From contig NW_024044348.1 in the NCBI RefSeq assembly GCF_014851395.1, positions 24,615,890 through 24,679,889 of the forward strand: a stretch of DNA of 64,000 nt, read 5' to 3'. How positions within the stretch are numbered: position 1 is the first letter of the stretch; each line of letters begins with the position of its first letter. The notes beneath the pieces are model-generated. The model did no database searches. It was given only the letters and a program-made list of their open reading frames with translations, and was not told the DNA's origin. Below are positions 31,081-45,268 of the stretch, one piece after another. This DNA is from Micropterus salmoides (taxonomy: Eukaryota; Chordata; Actinopteri; Centrarchiformes; Centrarchidae). Made by a program: the position numbers and the translations under genes.

Positions 31081-34000
31081 TCAAGCCGGATTGGAGGAGC
31101 ATCGTTGGAGGAGGAGGGCATGGCAGGTGTCACAGACTCTGACTGGTTTTGGCGATGCGGGCAGAGGGAGCTCATTGTCAGAGCAGCTGTTACAGAAAAT
31201 CTCCCCACAGTTCCTACAGTGGTGCTGGAGAGGGAGACAGAGAGAGTTAGAACCAAAACAACTAAATATTGTTGTGTAGCGTTGGGGTTACAGGTGCACA
31301 TTAGCTACTGTACCAATCCATTTCAGGACTGACCTTTCGCCTTGAGATGGAGAACTCCTTCTCACACAGTTTGCAGTGGCTGGCATCCTTGTCCTTCAAC
31401 CAAACCTGACCCCCCTGCAACAACACGGGCTTTAACTTCACATCACAACACAACATTCCTAATCCACAACTAGCCTTGCTGATGACTAGCTTTTTTTTTT
31501 CTCTGAAGCTATTTTACTAATATCTTACCTAACTAAACATCTCAGTGATCGAGAGGGTTTAGATGCTATTTTTATCTCTGTTACTCACTGATACTTTACC
31601 TGAAGAGCTTTGTTGGCTTCTTTGATGTCCTCAATCTTCATTTTGGATCTGATGACAAAAAGAATAAGACTAGGTTAATGGACTCCATAAAATCAACCAC
31701 CAGAGGTTATACATTTATTTTGTCATCTTCACTTTTGAAAAAAAAAACCTTTTAGGAGGGTTTCAGAAGCTTGTCTGACTTTCTGTAGAACTGTGAACTC
31801 TACTTGTTGGTAAGAATGTAAATTAAGTGATTTTTGTAAATGAGCTACAACATGCAAAAACACTTATAACGCATAATCCTCCATGCTCTTTTTTAAAACA
31901 TATTCGTTACCTGAAATCCATATGATGATGAAAACAACAGTACTCTTATTATAAACATGTTTTTTAAAGGGTACACACACAAAGAACCCAACATCATAAA
32001 AATGCACATTAGACATTACATTTGGGTTTAGAGCCTATTCTTAGTCTTCATAACCTGCCTGTAAAAACAGCTTGATTATGGTGCAGACATTTTTAATTAA
32101 AGCATACATACTCGCTTAGTTTAGAGCCTAGTTCCTCGAGAGCTTTTTCTTGATCCTCACAGATGGTCTTTAGCTGAATGTTTTCATCCTGGAGACGATG
32201 GAACTCCTGTCAAAATAATAAAATCACAAACGCTCACAACAGAGGACACGCATCAGATCAAATAAGATCGTATTCTGCAAATGCTGGGTCACACGCACAA
32301 AGCTGTATGTACATGTAATAAAACACATTGTACAATATCATACAGTCTTTTTTTAACCTTTTTTAGCCCATTGATCTGCAGCGCCTCTGTGCTGAGCTGA
32401 GCCACGGTGTCCCTCTCTCTGTCTAGATCATTCTGTAACGTCTGCCTCCACTCCCTCTCTATCTTCAGGTCCGTCTCCAGCTGCTGGCTACAGACATGTA
32501 CGTACAACACCAATAACAAGAATAACCATGACCGACAAGAGAAAGGAATATACTGAGTAACAGATTATATTAGAACATTTTAAATTTCTGTCTTGCTTTT
32601 TCAATTGATAGTCAACAAAAAATGTGCACTGGAAGTCTGATGTCTCCTGAGCAATTAGGTAAACAAACTTTTGCTGAGGCAGATGTGCAATGCTTTAATC
32701 TTTTTTATTATGATTTAGTGGTCCTAGATTCATTAGGGCTGTGACTGTTTCTGTTCAAGGGAGAGAAGTATGAACACCAACAGCTAGCTTACCATACTAC
32801 ACAGCTAAAGGTGTAAATCCTATGTTGTGTGTCTCTCTCTGAGCTCCACAGCTTTTCTAGATTAAGTATTTGTATGTGCATGAGTCTACCAGTCATTCTG
32901 TCTTTGGAAGGATTTTGCTTACAGTTGCCTTTCTCTGTGTTCGATCTGCCGCTGCAGACTGTCGGCCTTGTTGGCAAAGTCCAACTTGAAGCGTCTGGTT
33001 CCCTCCTCGGCCGAGGTGCGGTGCCTCTCTGCCTCCTGTAATCTGTACCATTATAACCAGGGACAAACTCAGGACCATGGAGAGAAAAAACTGGGGAGGA
33101 GGATGGAGGGAAGGGGAGAAAAGAACAGAGGAAAACAGGAGGGAGGATGCCGGATAAGGACAAGGGAGGTTGTTGACTGAGGTTTCTGAGGATGGAAGGC
33201 TGAAGATAAATGAAGAAGGTTGGGGTGACGGAAGGCGTTGTAATTTGCACTGTTACAACACCAGAGGGTAAAACTGAAAAGAGTGCAGTGAGAGTTGAAT
33301 TAAGGGGTTCAAAACAGAACAGTAAGGAGTACAAAGGGGATGAAAACAAAGATACGATGTGATGAAACGAGTGAAAACTGCCTCAAAGTAACTGAATGGG
33401 GGGAAAAAAGAACAGAGGATAGCTAACTGAAGGCAGCATTTTAGCGGTCAGTCACAGTGTGCTGGAGAGCAGCATTACCACACAGTCTTTTCCATATTCA
33501 CATCATTTTGAAAAAAAATGCCAATTTCATTGTTTTTTTAGCCAATATTTTACATGGAGGAAACTTTCATGGCATTTTTTCACAATATGAGGATTTTGAT
33601 AAAGCTTTAGATCTTGTTGATCTCAGATATAATGAAGAGGATAAACCCACAACACCCTGACATACAGCCACTGCGGATTTAGAGTTTTATTACTCCTTAA
33701 AATCACATAATAAATGTTCCTGTGTCCACCTGTTAACAGCACTGTACGTGCCCAAAAACTCAAACCACACCCAACAATTTCAAAACATCTAACTTTATTG
33801 ATCATGGCATTAAAAGACAGTAGTTGTGAGTTTTCAACAGCTGTACTGAGTGATTATTCTTCTACAAACTGAGAGGAGTTACAGTACTATGACCATGGAG
33901 TTAGAACAGGTAGAATGATAACTTCCTTCACACAAGTCAATAAATATGCCAAGACGAGACACAACAACACATTCATGTTCCCTTGTTCTTTACACTTTCC

Positions 34001-37000
34001 TCAGTTCTGTCTATTCTGCAGAAACAAAGCGCATGGATTGAGCTAAAGCTCCTGAGCTGTTCACATCTGCAAAAACTTGACTTCCATTTAGGCGAATCTG
34101 CAGGAGGATGAAGAGCAAGAAGGAGACTGAAATCACTCCCTTTTTACTTTTGCGTGCACTATATTTACCCTCCGCCATTTTATTAGAGTTCCCTGAATTC
34201 TGAGTGAGAAATGTATCCTCTATACAGAGTTCCTAAACAAGTCCATACTTTTCCAGACTTCTCTCTACATTTTTAGACCATATTTGACATCTGAGTACAA
34301 AGCGCTAGATGTTTATTCTGTAAATAAATGGTTTTAAACATTCTGTTACATTCTGACTATGTATGCTATTGTGTTGTGCCAAATAATTGCCAGAAGATTG
34401 TAGCAAGGTACTGTAGCTTATACAAATCAATTAACACCAAACCAGCTGGACGGTCACGGTCAAACATCTCTGCCCAAACAGGAAGTAAACTAACTGGTGC
34501 TACCTATACTTGTATTATTTTCCCTTAACATATTGAATAAATATTATTATATTTTGTTTCTCCCATATTTTTTTAATCTCTTTATAAATGACCACTGAAA
34601 ATTTATTGAAAAAAATTAAATCATTTAATTTTCACGGAGCCTGTGCAACCTTTTTTATTCCCTGTTTACATGGAAACAACAAACGCAGCCATAAATGTAT
34701 GGTTTCCTTACACAGAAACTATTATCCATTTACTTTTGATGACCACATCACTGTATAACTCAATGTTCAGACAAGCTTAATATGTGGTTATTTGTGATGC
34801 TATGTGTATATGTAATTCAAAGATACTGCCACATTTTCTTTCAAAGTAATTTGGTCACGGATGTCTGAATTTGGTAGTTATACAGCATTTGGGGCAGAGC
34901 TGACGACATTAAGCTTGCTGTAGCCCGCACTTTCCTCACACAGTGGTGAACATTTTGGCTGCGCTGGCTGCCTGCTCAAACGTCAGATCAATTTTTTTAT
35001 TTTTAGAACATCTGAATTTTATATTTTAGAAAACAGAACAGGGGCAACACTCTCAATTTTTTTCCATACTTATCCCGACCTGAAATTTACAAATATCAAA
35101 TACATACTTTTCCCATACTGTGATAGAACCCAGTCTACACAGCGCCCTCATAAACTCCAACAAACAAAAACAGTAGAGTCCATGTACAATGCTAACAATC
35201 TCACAATGCGATCCGTAACATTTTATCTCACCATGGTTCATAATTGTCTGCACTGCTCACTATAGAATAAACTACTGAGTGTGTACTATCAATATAGTAG
35301 TGAGAGTGAACAAGGGACTGATTTTAGACACAGCGAGGGTTATCACAGCCAGTCAGAAGCAGGTCAGGAGGCGCAACACATGCAGAGCAAATTGGCAAGA
35401 AATTAAAAGCAGGAGGCTGTCGGACTAAACATCTGCAGCGAACACTGCTGGCTGCCTGTGAGGAAACGCTGGCAGCTGTAGAAACAAGTTTGTCTATGTT
35501 ATATGATAATTTCCCTGATCCTACTTGTGCTCTACACCTAAACTGTGTCGATAGCAATAAGGTAAAAAGACAGCCAAGCACAGAATCACAAGTTACTCTC
35601 TGCGGAGACACATTTTTTGGGAGGAGTGTGTTTAGCTATTTAGATATAGATTACATATATTAACAGAAAGGAGAACTTCAGTAAAGTAAAATGTGTAAAA
35701 CAAATCTGTCATATAAAATGACCGTTTTTGGTTAAAATTGAAAAAATAACTGGAATATTCTTCTGTAAACAAGAGGCATCAATTTGTTGTTTTCCATAAT
35801 TTTGGCAACTACTCATCCCACTTCTATTGTGCATTTTGGTAGACATATAATGACATTTTACAGTTTAAACTGGAGCACAATATCTTAAATTCTTTTCCAT
35901 TATTAATGGCACAGTGAATCACTAATCAAATATATATATGTCAACACAAAACAAAACAGCACAAAAAGTACAAAAAAAATCTTAATAACGATGGAAAGAG
36001 TTTTGCTTTTTAAAAAGGGAAACTGAATGTTTAGCCCTTCCTCCCCACCCCAATAATGCACATACAGTCCTTAATTACTACACTGACTCAACTGTGTTAA
36101 CTAGTGGCTCTGGGTGTTGCCAGATAAAACAGTTGTGATTTGAGCGGGGAAGCCCACTATAATCATTCTAACTTAATCTGTAGTCACATCTTAGAACCCA
36201 AACATCAAATATCTTCCTGTCAGTGTCACTGCATATAAACTGACTACTGGAGACATGAAGAATGCGTGGCGTGTGCGTGTGTGTGTGTGTGTGTGTGAGC
36301 GAGCACGACTGTGAGTGAACAGACAAAGTAGTGTATGATTAATGCAAAAGGTTTCTTTAGTATATATTAAAGTATAACTGATGTAATATTCAGACAGTTC
36401 TCTGACCAGCAAAACCAGGACATTCAAAGTAAACGAATCTTCGTTTAGCACAAACCCAGCAAAGTCTGAGGAGGATTTAACTAAACATCATGAAACATGT
36501 TGCAGTGGTCTGTATGAATCCCAACACTCTGCTAGTGATGATCATGTTCCAGTGACTAAAGCACAAAACCACGAGGTCTAGTCTCACCCGATTCTCTGGC
36601 TGCTCTCAGGCCTAAAACCCTCTGAATATTGTGTGCAAAAAACAGGAATGTTCCTTTAAGTTAAGTCCATTTATTCATTCGGTCATAAGCAATCGTGTGT
36701 CTGCATGTGCAAGCATATGTGCGTGTTTGTCCTCAGAAGGAGATGTCCTTGACTAGCTTGTATTGGTGCTCTGTGTCTGTGCTGGCACACTTAACAAATG
36801 ACATAGCAAGCGTTCTGGTCTGACTTAGCAGATCCTTATCACTGCACAGAGGAGCAGGGATAAAATCAGGGGGCGGGGGATCGACATGTGGAGGTTTCAA
36901 GGGAGCAAAATGGATAGATGGATGGATGATTGGATGGATGGTATAAAAGAGACGAACAGAAGGGAGGAAAGAAAGAAAGGAAGGAAGGAAGAAAGGATGT

Positions 37001-40000
37001 CAATACATCAGTATTCTAAGTGGCCCCAGTTACACTGAACACTTTAAGTGACTTTTAACATCACAAGCACAGCAGTACGAATAAATAAAAGGCATTAAAG
37101 AAATCTGATTTCAGGCTGCCAGGTTCCCACTGTCATCAGATTTCTTCAGTCTGGATATATTCCCCTCCACAGTAAGCATATGAGTAATGAGAAAAGGTGC
37201 AGAGGAGATGCAGGGAAAGGCAATGTGCACAGACAGATGAATACAGCTAGAGCAGACAAAAACTGGAATTTTCAGGCTAAGTGTGCACAGAACTATACTA
37301 TCAACACAAGAAATTTAAGCCTGGAAAGCACAAACAGCACTTATCACTATTTCAATCTCTCTAAAGTAGACAACCTGTTAAATTCTCTAATTAGCTAGTA
37401 AATATTTAAATTTTAACAGTATCTCTGATCCGAACATGTTTAACTTCTTCATTAGACGTTCAAAACTCCAGCTGAAAATAACAAGTGTAACCGGGGTCTG
37501 CGTCCAACCAGGCTACATACACCTTTAGAGCAGCAAAACAACCAATCGCAAATACGATGGAACAGATTTAAACCAATGGGAGAGGGGAAGGGAGGGATGT
37601 TGACTGGTAAACGATGGGGTGAGGAGGGGTAAGGCATCAATGACCAGCAGGTCTCATAATGTCCGATGCACATATGGAGCATTATAGGCAGATTGTGCTG
37701 CAGTATTGATCAGGAGGACTTAGCATGCATGAAAATATCAGCAGTGTCATTTATTAGACATGATATATTAAGGATTGCAGGGTTTCCCCAAGGAAATTGT
37801 TTAGAAAATCCTGACATCTGGTCTTGTAATCAATGTAATCAATTTAGTTAGTAGGTGATGGCCTAAACAACAGCATTCCATGTACAATAGGGCATCAGCT
37901 CTTTTGTCCTTAAGGTTAATATTTTATTTCATAGACATATTAAATTTAATGACAACATGATGTAAGTGGAGGTGGTCTATATTTCAGGCTTTCTGACACG
38001 CTGCATTGTGCCTGTGACTTCAAACATATTTTTGATGGATTTAGTATAATTTATAAAATTTACCCTGCAAGTCAAACGCAAACCCATATTGGATCTATCA
38101 AGTAAAAGCTTTGTATCTCACATTTTGGCAATATTGGCACCAAGAAGAAGCCTTTTAGATAATGCAAAATCACAACTAAAACATGATATATTTAAGTTTT
38201 TCAAAATAACAATGTGCAATTTTGCTCTAACTTTGAACGGTATGTTTATAATGTTAGATTTAACATGAAATCACTTTTTACTGCACCCATTTGCCATTTT
38301 GTAAAAAAGGCTGTGGGGTGCCTACACTGAATTTAGACCCCTGCTAACATGAAAAGGAATGAATGCACGTTTATTAAACAAAACCTTAGACATCTTCAGG
38401 GAAAATATAAGAGGGAGCTATTTGACATAACAAAGGCCGTGTATTTGATGACTGCGGCTATTGCTTAGACTGCCGTCCTCTAGCTCAGCTCAGCTGATGA
38501 CAGAGACTTCCCGCGTTGCAGTGTCAGCTGACAACCTTAATCATATCACTACCATATATAAAGTATTATTACTTGATTATTGCCTCCTAACCAATTTCCT
38601 AGGGGAAACTTTGAAACAATGATGAGGAAGAAAACTCAAATCATTTTCACCATGTTTTTCCTCAGTTCTCCTCCAGCTTTGCACAAGACCACCCAGAACT
38701 CTAGGCACTTTTAACTAAATATTAAAATGAACATAAAATATCCATTTTTATAGATCATCTGGTCTAAAAAACATGATGTTTGGTACCTCGGGGCAGAGAA
38801 CATCATTTTTGTTCAATGTTACAGTCAAAGCTGGAGTCTCAGGTACTTTAAACTCATATTGCCACAGTGGGATTATGTATGTTTTGGTAAATCAAATTTT
38901 AACAGAACAGCAGAGAACCTGGTTTAGATTGAAGGAAGGCCTGAGGAGACACATGGGAAAAAGTGATTTGCCAGTTTTGGTTAGTGCCTTTGTGCTGTGC
39001 CTTTGCAGGCAGTGTATCTCACCTTTGCTCCAGCTGCTTCATGGTGGCAGTGATCTGATTGGTCTTCTCCTCCAGACGACTGATCACATTGTTCTTCTTC
39101 TTCATCTCGTCATCGGACGACTAACAAATGAGAATTACCGGCTGTCAGAAGTAGTAGTAATAATTACTGTAGTGTATGGGATAAGAGAACAGGTGCAACC
39201 AGGTAAAGATGCGTGTGCTTGTACCTGCATCTTCTGGTACATTTCTACATTGATGGCTTTGACTTCATCCAGTTGGTGTCTCAGTCCAATCAGTGTGTCC
39301 TGTTGAAAGTGGTGGAAAGTAACTTAAGTACAATTTTGGTGTACTTTACTTGAGTATTTCTACACTGTGGTATTTGTACATTTACTTCAGTAAAGGTACT
39401 CCTTCCACCTCTTTCTTCCGATAAAAAACACAGATCCTGTATTGCCAGTCCTTTTCACACTGTTTCTTGTTTCACTGTAATTTAGTATGCTCTTCTTTCA
39501 TTATTTTTTCATTATTCAATCATTATTAATTCACTCATTTAACAGCTTTATTTTGCGTGTGCTATTCATCATTTATTCACTGGGGGTCTTTTAACTCAGG
39601 ACTAAATACAGACTGATAATTACTGGCCAGTTTTGGAGCTAAGTCGTATTTATGTAAATATATATGACATTTCAAGCTAAGAGCTACCTGTCAGCAAGCT
39701 GAAATATATCCGGGACAAACTGTATGTCGCAATGCACAATAGAAATATTCCATGTCACACACCCTGTAGTCCTGTGCAATAATGATGCTGACGTTACTCT
39801 CCAGTCTGACAGCTGATTCGCCAGATGTTGTCGGTAATGATCCCAGCAGCCTCCTTACAAAGCTGTGATGATGCTGCTGCCATGGTAGCTGTTGTTATCT
39901 CACGGCTTGGCTAAAATGTCAGCTGGTGGTGTTTATGTGGCAGAGTTCACATGTTGGTGGTGAGAGGCCTGACCGGCACAGGAGCTGGCAAGGGTATTAC

Positions 40001-43000
40001 TGCTCCGTGTGAGCAAGTACGGGCTGGTGCTATATTTTTAGTTTTTTGCCCCCCAAAGGCCTTGTTATCATGTGCTGCCTCACTGGGAAGATGCTACGTC
40101 TTAAGAGCAACCGCATCATTTTTTAGGATCTTCATTTTTATTTTTGCATTGATTAAGCCTCTTTGAACATTGTTGATCTTCATGGCTTGTAATCTTTTGC
40201 AAACAAATCAGGAGTCAAAATGAAAAACACTGTAAATGTATGCTGACCTGTTTCTCATGAATGTCTTTCTCCAGAAGTTTCATGGCCAGCTCCATTTCCT
40301 GTTTCATCGACACCTGGACTACCAACTCATTCTCCACGTCCTAAAAATACACGTATACGTACATGGATATAATCTGTTATTACACTGTCACCTTGTATAT
40401 TTTACACACATTTAATACACAGACATGGAGTCACAGTCTGACCTGTCTGAGCTGACACTCCTCCTTCAGTTGCCTTCGAGCTTCATTGTACATCTCATCC
40501 AAACCCTGACGCGATTGTTTGTATGTATCTCTCTCCACGGACACATCGCCTTGGGTTACCTGGATAAATCACATCAACAGGAAGAACGTGTCAGCCACAT
40601 CAAGGATAATTTTTATCCATTTGTAGTAAGGATTGTTAAGAACTGTTGGAATATTAAGGGCCAGATCTACAGTTGTGGTTCCAGTTTGTGACCATGTATA
40701 TCATGTATACCTCTAATTGTTGTTGTGTCTTCAGCAGAATAAGGCTGTTATCACTCCTCAGCTGCTGGTTTTCTTCCTGCAGTTTGATGATGTTGTTCTT
40801 GGCTATGGCTAACTGCACACACAAACACAGAATAATTCAGTTCATCGCTAAGAACAGTTTGACATTAATGATAACACCGGCGCTGTGATTTTATCTAAAC
40901 ATATTTGGCTACATCATCTTGTCAGATTCTATGAGTACTTGCTTCTCCACAAAAAAGACAAAGCAGGTTGGATCTGATTTAAATTATTATCCTTTAGTGA
41001 CTTGTTCAACTCTGAGGTTTAAGTGCTGACTTTCACATTTAGCTTAAATCTAAAATGCAAATCTTTTGAGTGTGGGTCTCACCTCCTCTAGGAGTTTAGA
41101 GTTGGTCATCTGTAGACAGTGCACTCTGCCCTGAAGACCATTAACTGTGGAGCTAGACATACAATCACAAACAAACGCAGACATTATAATCAACTTCTGT
41201 TCATTATGGGTCTCACTGAATTTAGTGTGTCAACATTTTTTTCAGAATATGAGAATGTAATATTAGTTGTAGTGCACAATCCACAGCAGAGGTGTAAAAA
41301 TGTGTAACATGACAGACTGACATACTTTTAATAGCACCAATACGGTAGTGCCGTAGATAGCTTTGCTTATGTTTAGAGGTTTGTTTGTAGCTCTTATCAC
41401 AGCTGCAAAAGCTAAGAAAATATTCACTAAACCTATATTTCAATTTAAGGCAGCAGATCAATTCAGGTTCTTTTAAACAGTGAAAAAGAAGAATTGAAAG
41501 AGGAAATGTGACTGACAGTCTGCGCTTTAATGAAACTGTCACTAGGGACAGATGATACACAGCTGCACTTCTGAAACAACTAGACTGTTTCAAACATCAA
41601 CTGACTGAACACATCTGCCCTTGACTCAAAGCAGCATAACACTACTCAGACATCAGACCAAACATCAGAACCAAAACATGTAAAGCAAAATGTGAGGCAG
41701 AAATAAAGTAGAAGGACTGCCTGTTCAATCTGGCTAATCAGCCAGTTTGTTTAGGTAGAAAATACACAGCATACACACAAATGTCTTACTTGAGTTGTCT
41801 GTTCAGTTCCTCTACATAGTTCTTCTGATCCAAGATGGATGCTATCTGGCTATTCCTGTTGCATTGGAAACAGACATGAACCAGAGTATCACATTTAGGG
41901 GGGCTTAAAGAGACCTGGTGTATTAAATAAAGTGGAGAGACAACAGAACACCATACCGCTCTTCACTTCTGTAATCATCAATGTCATTCTTCAAGTACAT
42001 GGAGAAGTCGATCACCCCAACCTCGATTGAAAAAATAAAATAAATAAGCTCAGCTAATATCGCCCAAGAGGAAGCATATTCTGAAAAGCAATGCTTGCAC
42101 AACCATTAATTTGATGAAATGAGTCACACCTTAAGTAGGAACCCACCAGAACATTCACGAGAATTAGGGATGTGTACAATTATGTGGTTACACAAATGAA
42201 TACTTACACAAAATAATCAAAATGCTTAATGTAAAGGTGATAGTATACAATGAACATCCAATGGTAAGTGTGTCTGCATAACTAATAGCACTAATGTGTC
42301 TGTTAACCACACACATGCATAGAAACTACCGTAGTCCACCATGGTTACAGTCTAAAGATACCTTTACAGGGTAACTTTGGTATTTTTCAACCTTTCAACC
42401 TATATTCCCTATGTGAATAATTGGGACAACATCTTTTGAAATTGGTTCAGTATTGAGCGAGCGTGGTGCCGTCTGCAGCAGCGAAACAACATAATCCTTG
42501 CGGGCGATTGCGCCTCCTTATGTCAGTCAAGTCACACACTAACACAAACAACTAAAAGCAACAAAGTCACACAATAACACAAAGAAACTAACTGACCGAG
42601 ACAGCAGTAGACAAGCAACTCCCGTGTTCTGCGAGGTAAAGTGTGGTGGTTTTAATGTTTAACGTTGGTGCTTTTTGTTAAACAAAAAGGATCTTACTCT
42701 TTAAAGAAAGGTCCATCTCTGTAGTGATCCTTTCCAAAATGTTGTCAGACAACTGTAATAACAATTTGGGCCACTCAATACTAGACCAATTTCAGAAAAT
42801 GTCATCCCATTTAGTCACAAAATCATAGAAAAATAAGGTCCAAGTGGAAAATCCCGAAGTTAAAGAGTCAATGCATCATAAAAAGTAGCAGAGCTGAAAC
42901 ATAAGTGATTAATCAATTAGTCGATAGACAACAATTGGCAACTATTTTGATAAAGACCTTAGATAAAGAAGAATGTCACCTTTGGCTCTGGAAAGTTGTG

Positions 43001-45213
43001 CTGGGTATCTTTTCCACAACTTTTTGGCATTTTATAGTATAACATTTATTCAAAAAAAAGTGTGGGTTTTAATCTGCATCGATGGCTCACCTTGTGATCA
43101 GAGAATGACCGGATCTAAACAAACACAAGTCCACATTGCTTCACGTTACAAGGCTCAGTCAGGTGTGTGAACACGATCTGTATGATAGGGTGCTTGCATT
43201 GGTTTGCACTCAGGATAAAGTCTCCACCCATGCAGTGGAAACATGACACAACAACATCTGCTCTCCACCTGCCTGATGCCAAGATAAAGTGACGAAACAG
43301 ACAATTCTGGTTTGCAAGTCTGCTTCCCCAAACTTGAGTCACTGAAGAAAAACTGGTTCATGTCAATGAATGTAGGCACAGGAAGTGGACATATTTTCTG
43401 CTTAGCATGGTGCAAGTAGGAATGTAGATCCAATCATAGAGAGAACAGAACGGAGAGAATATCGCAAACCAGCTGTGCATCAGCTGTAATGCAACCACAT
43501 TAACAGATTTGTTTTAGACACCATACCCACATTAACACTACGCATTTGTTTGTTTAGTCTAGTGGTTACCTGAGAGTCCAGGTCCTCGCCTTTGACACAC
43601 AGGTTAGCATCAATGACGTTCAGGCCCACCAGCAGGCCCACTATCACTGCTCCCTCCTCCTCCAGCATCAGCGCTGAATTCTCATAGAAATCACTGTGTG
43701 TTGTGGAAAATACAACATATTTTCAAACACTGAAGGGAGCTCCAGTAAAAGCAAAACTGGGAGTGGCTTTACTTTCATGCTTTAGCTCTGTAGTGTAGTT
43801 ACTACAAGCTTTACTTTATGATATGAAATAATTATCTGGGTATTTGAGGTACTTACTATTAACTGCTGGATATGAGCACAGAATTATCTCAGAATACTTT
43901 ATTATAATAAATGAATAAAATTATTGTTGTTATCTGAAATTTGTAAAACATGACTAACTTCATGGAATTAGTTGACAATAAGAAACATCTAGAATATCAC
44001 TATCCTTAACCTTTAAGACCCTCATTTGTCAGTCAAGAATTGTTACGATTTCATTTTCATACCTAAAGGTATACTAAGTATATATACTAAGGTATATTTT
44101 TCTAAACAAGTCAAATGTACCTGTTGGTACACATCTACTTTGTGTGTGTCGCCATGTGTACATAAGTGGTTGTACCTGAGCAGGTCTTTTCTGCTGATGA
44201 GGAGTCGCAGGTAATCGGCCAGCCGCTTTTGCATGAGAGCCAGACGCAACCAAGCTCTAGCCCTGCCTAATGGAGTCCTGGAAAACACACACACAAAACA
44301 CACACAGGTGATTAGATTAGATTTATAAGAGGTTTTGAGGGTATAAGGCTGGTGGTGCTGGGACATCTTTGTATCGGTCTTTGGCTTTGTTTAATGTTTA
44401 GATCTACTTCTCATTTGTGTTACTGAGTGTTTATTGTTGTAGACAGTTACACGGGCTAATCTAATTAACTGTTCCTTCTTTTCAAGACTGAATCCTCTGT
44501 GTCATCTCAGCAACTAAAACTGTGTTATCAAGCCCACAATCTAACTAAAACTATCTTAACTCTTGGGTTGTGTTGCTCTGCTACATGTCTGTTGGTCTGA
44601 CTCAGCACCACCAAAGGAAACGGACTCTGTTCTCCATCTAACAACACATCTGTTCCCCATTTTGCTGCATCAGTCAAGACCTGAATATTACTCACTTGAT
44701 TCTCTGTCTGGAAGCTCTACTGCATAGTGACTGATAACTGAATAACTAAGTAAAGCATGACATGCAAATCATGGTCATGAATGAGAGTGAGCTGGAGCCT
44801 GCTTACTATAACGACTGGAGGAAACTACCTCAATATTAATGTAGGCTGTTGAAGTTGGTATTTTACTTCCCACATTAGGCACTTTCAACACTCACATCTG
44901 TTATTTTAAGTCAGAATCATAGCTGTAGTCTTAACACTAAGTCTTATTAACGCTAATTGATTGTCAGATCTTTGGAAAACGTGCCTATACTGGCACTAAC
45001 AGTTACACAGAGAAGAATAATAATAAGGAAGAATAGATACAGTGACATGGGGAGAAGTGACGCAGCAGCAAGAGGACAGGTGAAATCACAGTAAGGTATT
45101 TCCCTGCTCTGGCTCAGGCCACAGGCTCATGTTACAGGTGCATGTGAGTGTGTGGTTGTGTTGTGGCTCATGTTCCTCCAGCATGATGTTATGTTAGATT
45201 GTGTGTGAACACA

Positions 45214-45268
<55 letters not shown>

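Noticed and set aside
32789..33349. Minus-strand frame of 186 codons inside rufy2
   Set aside because: It overlaps rufy2 exon 32923-33042 in a different frame, is Ser/Pro-rich, and crosses true splice sites.
38773..39306. Plus-strand frame of 177 codons
   Set aside because: Runs antisense across two rufy2 exons and their introns, with no family resemblance.
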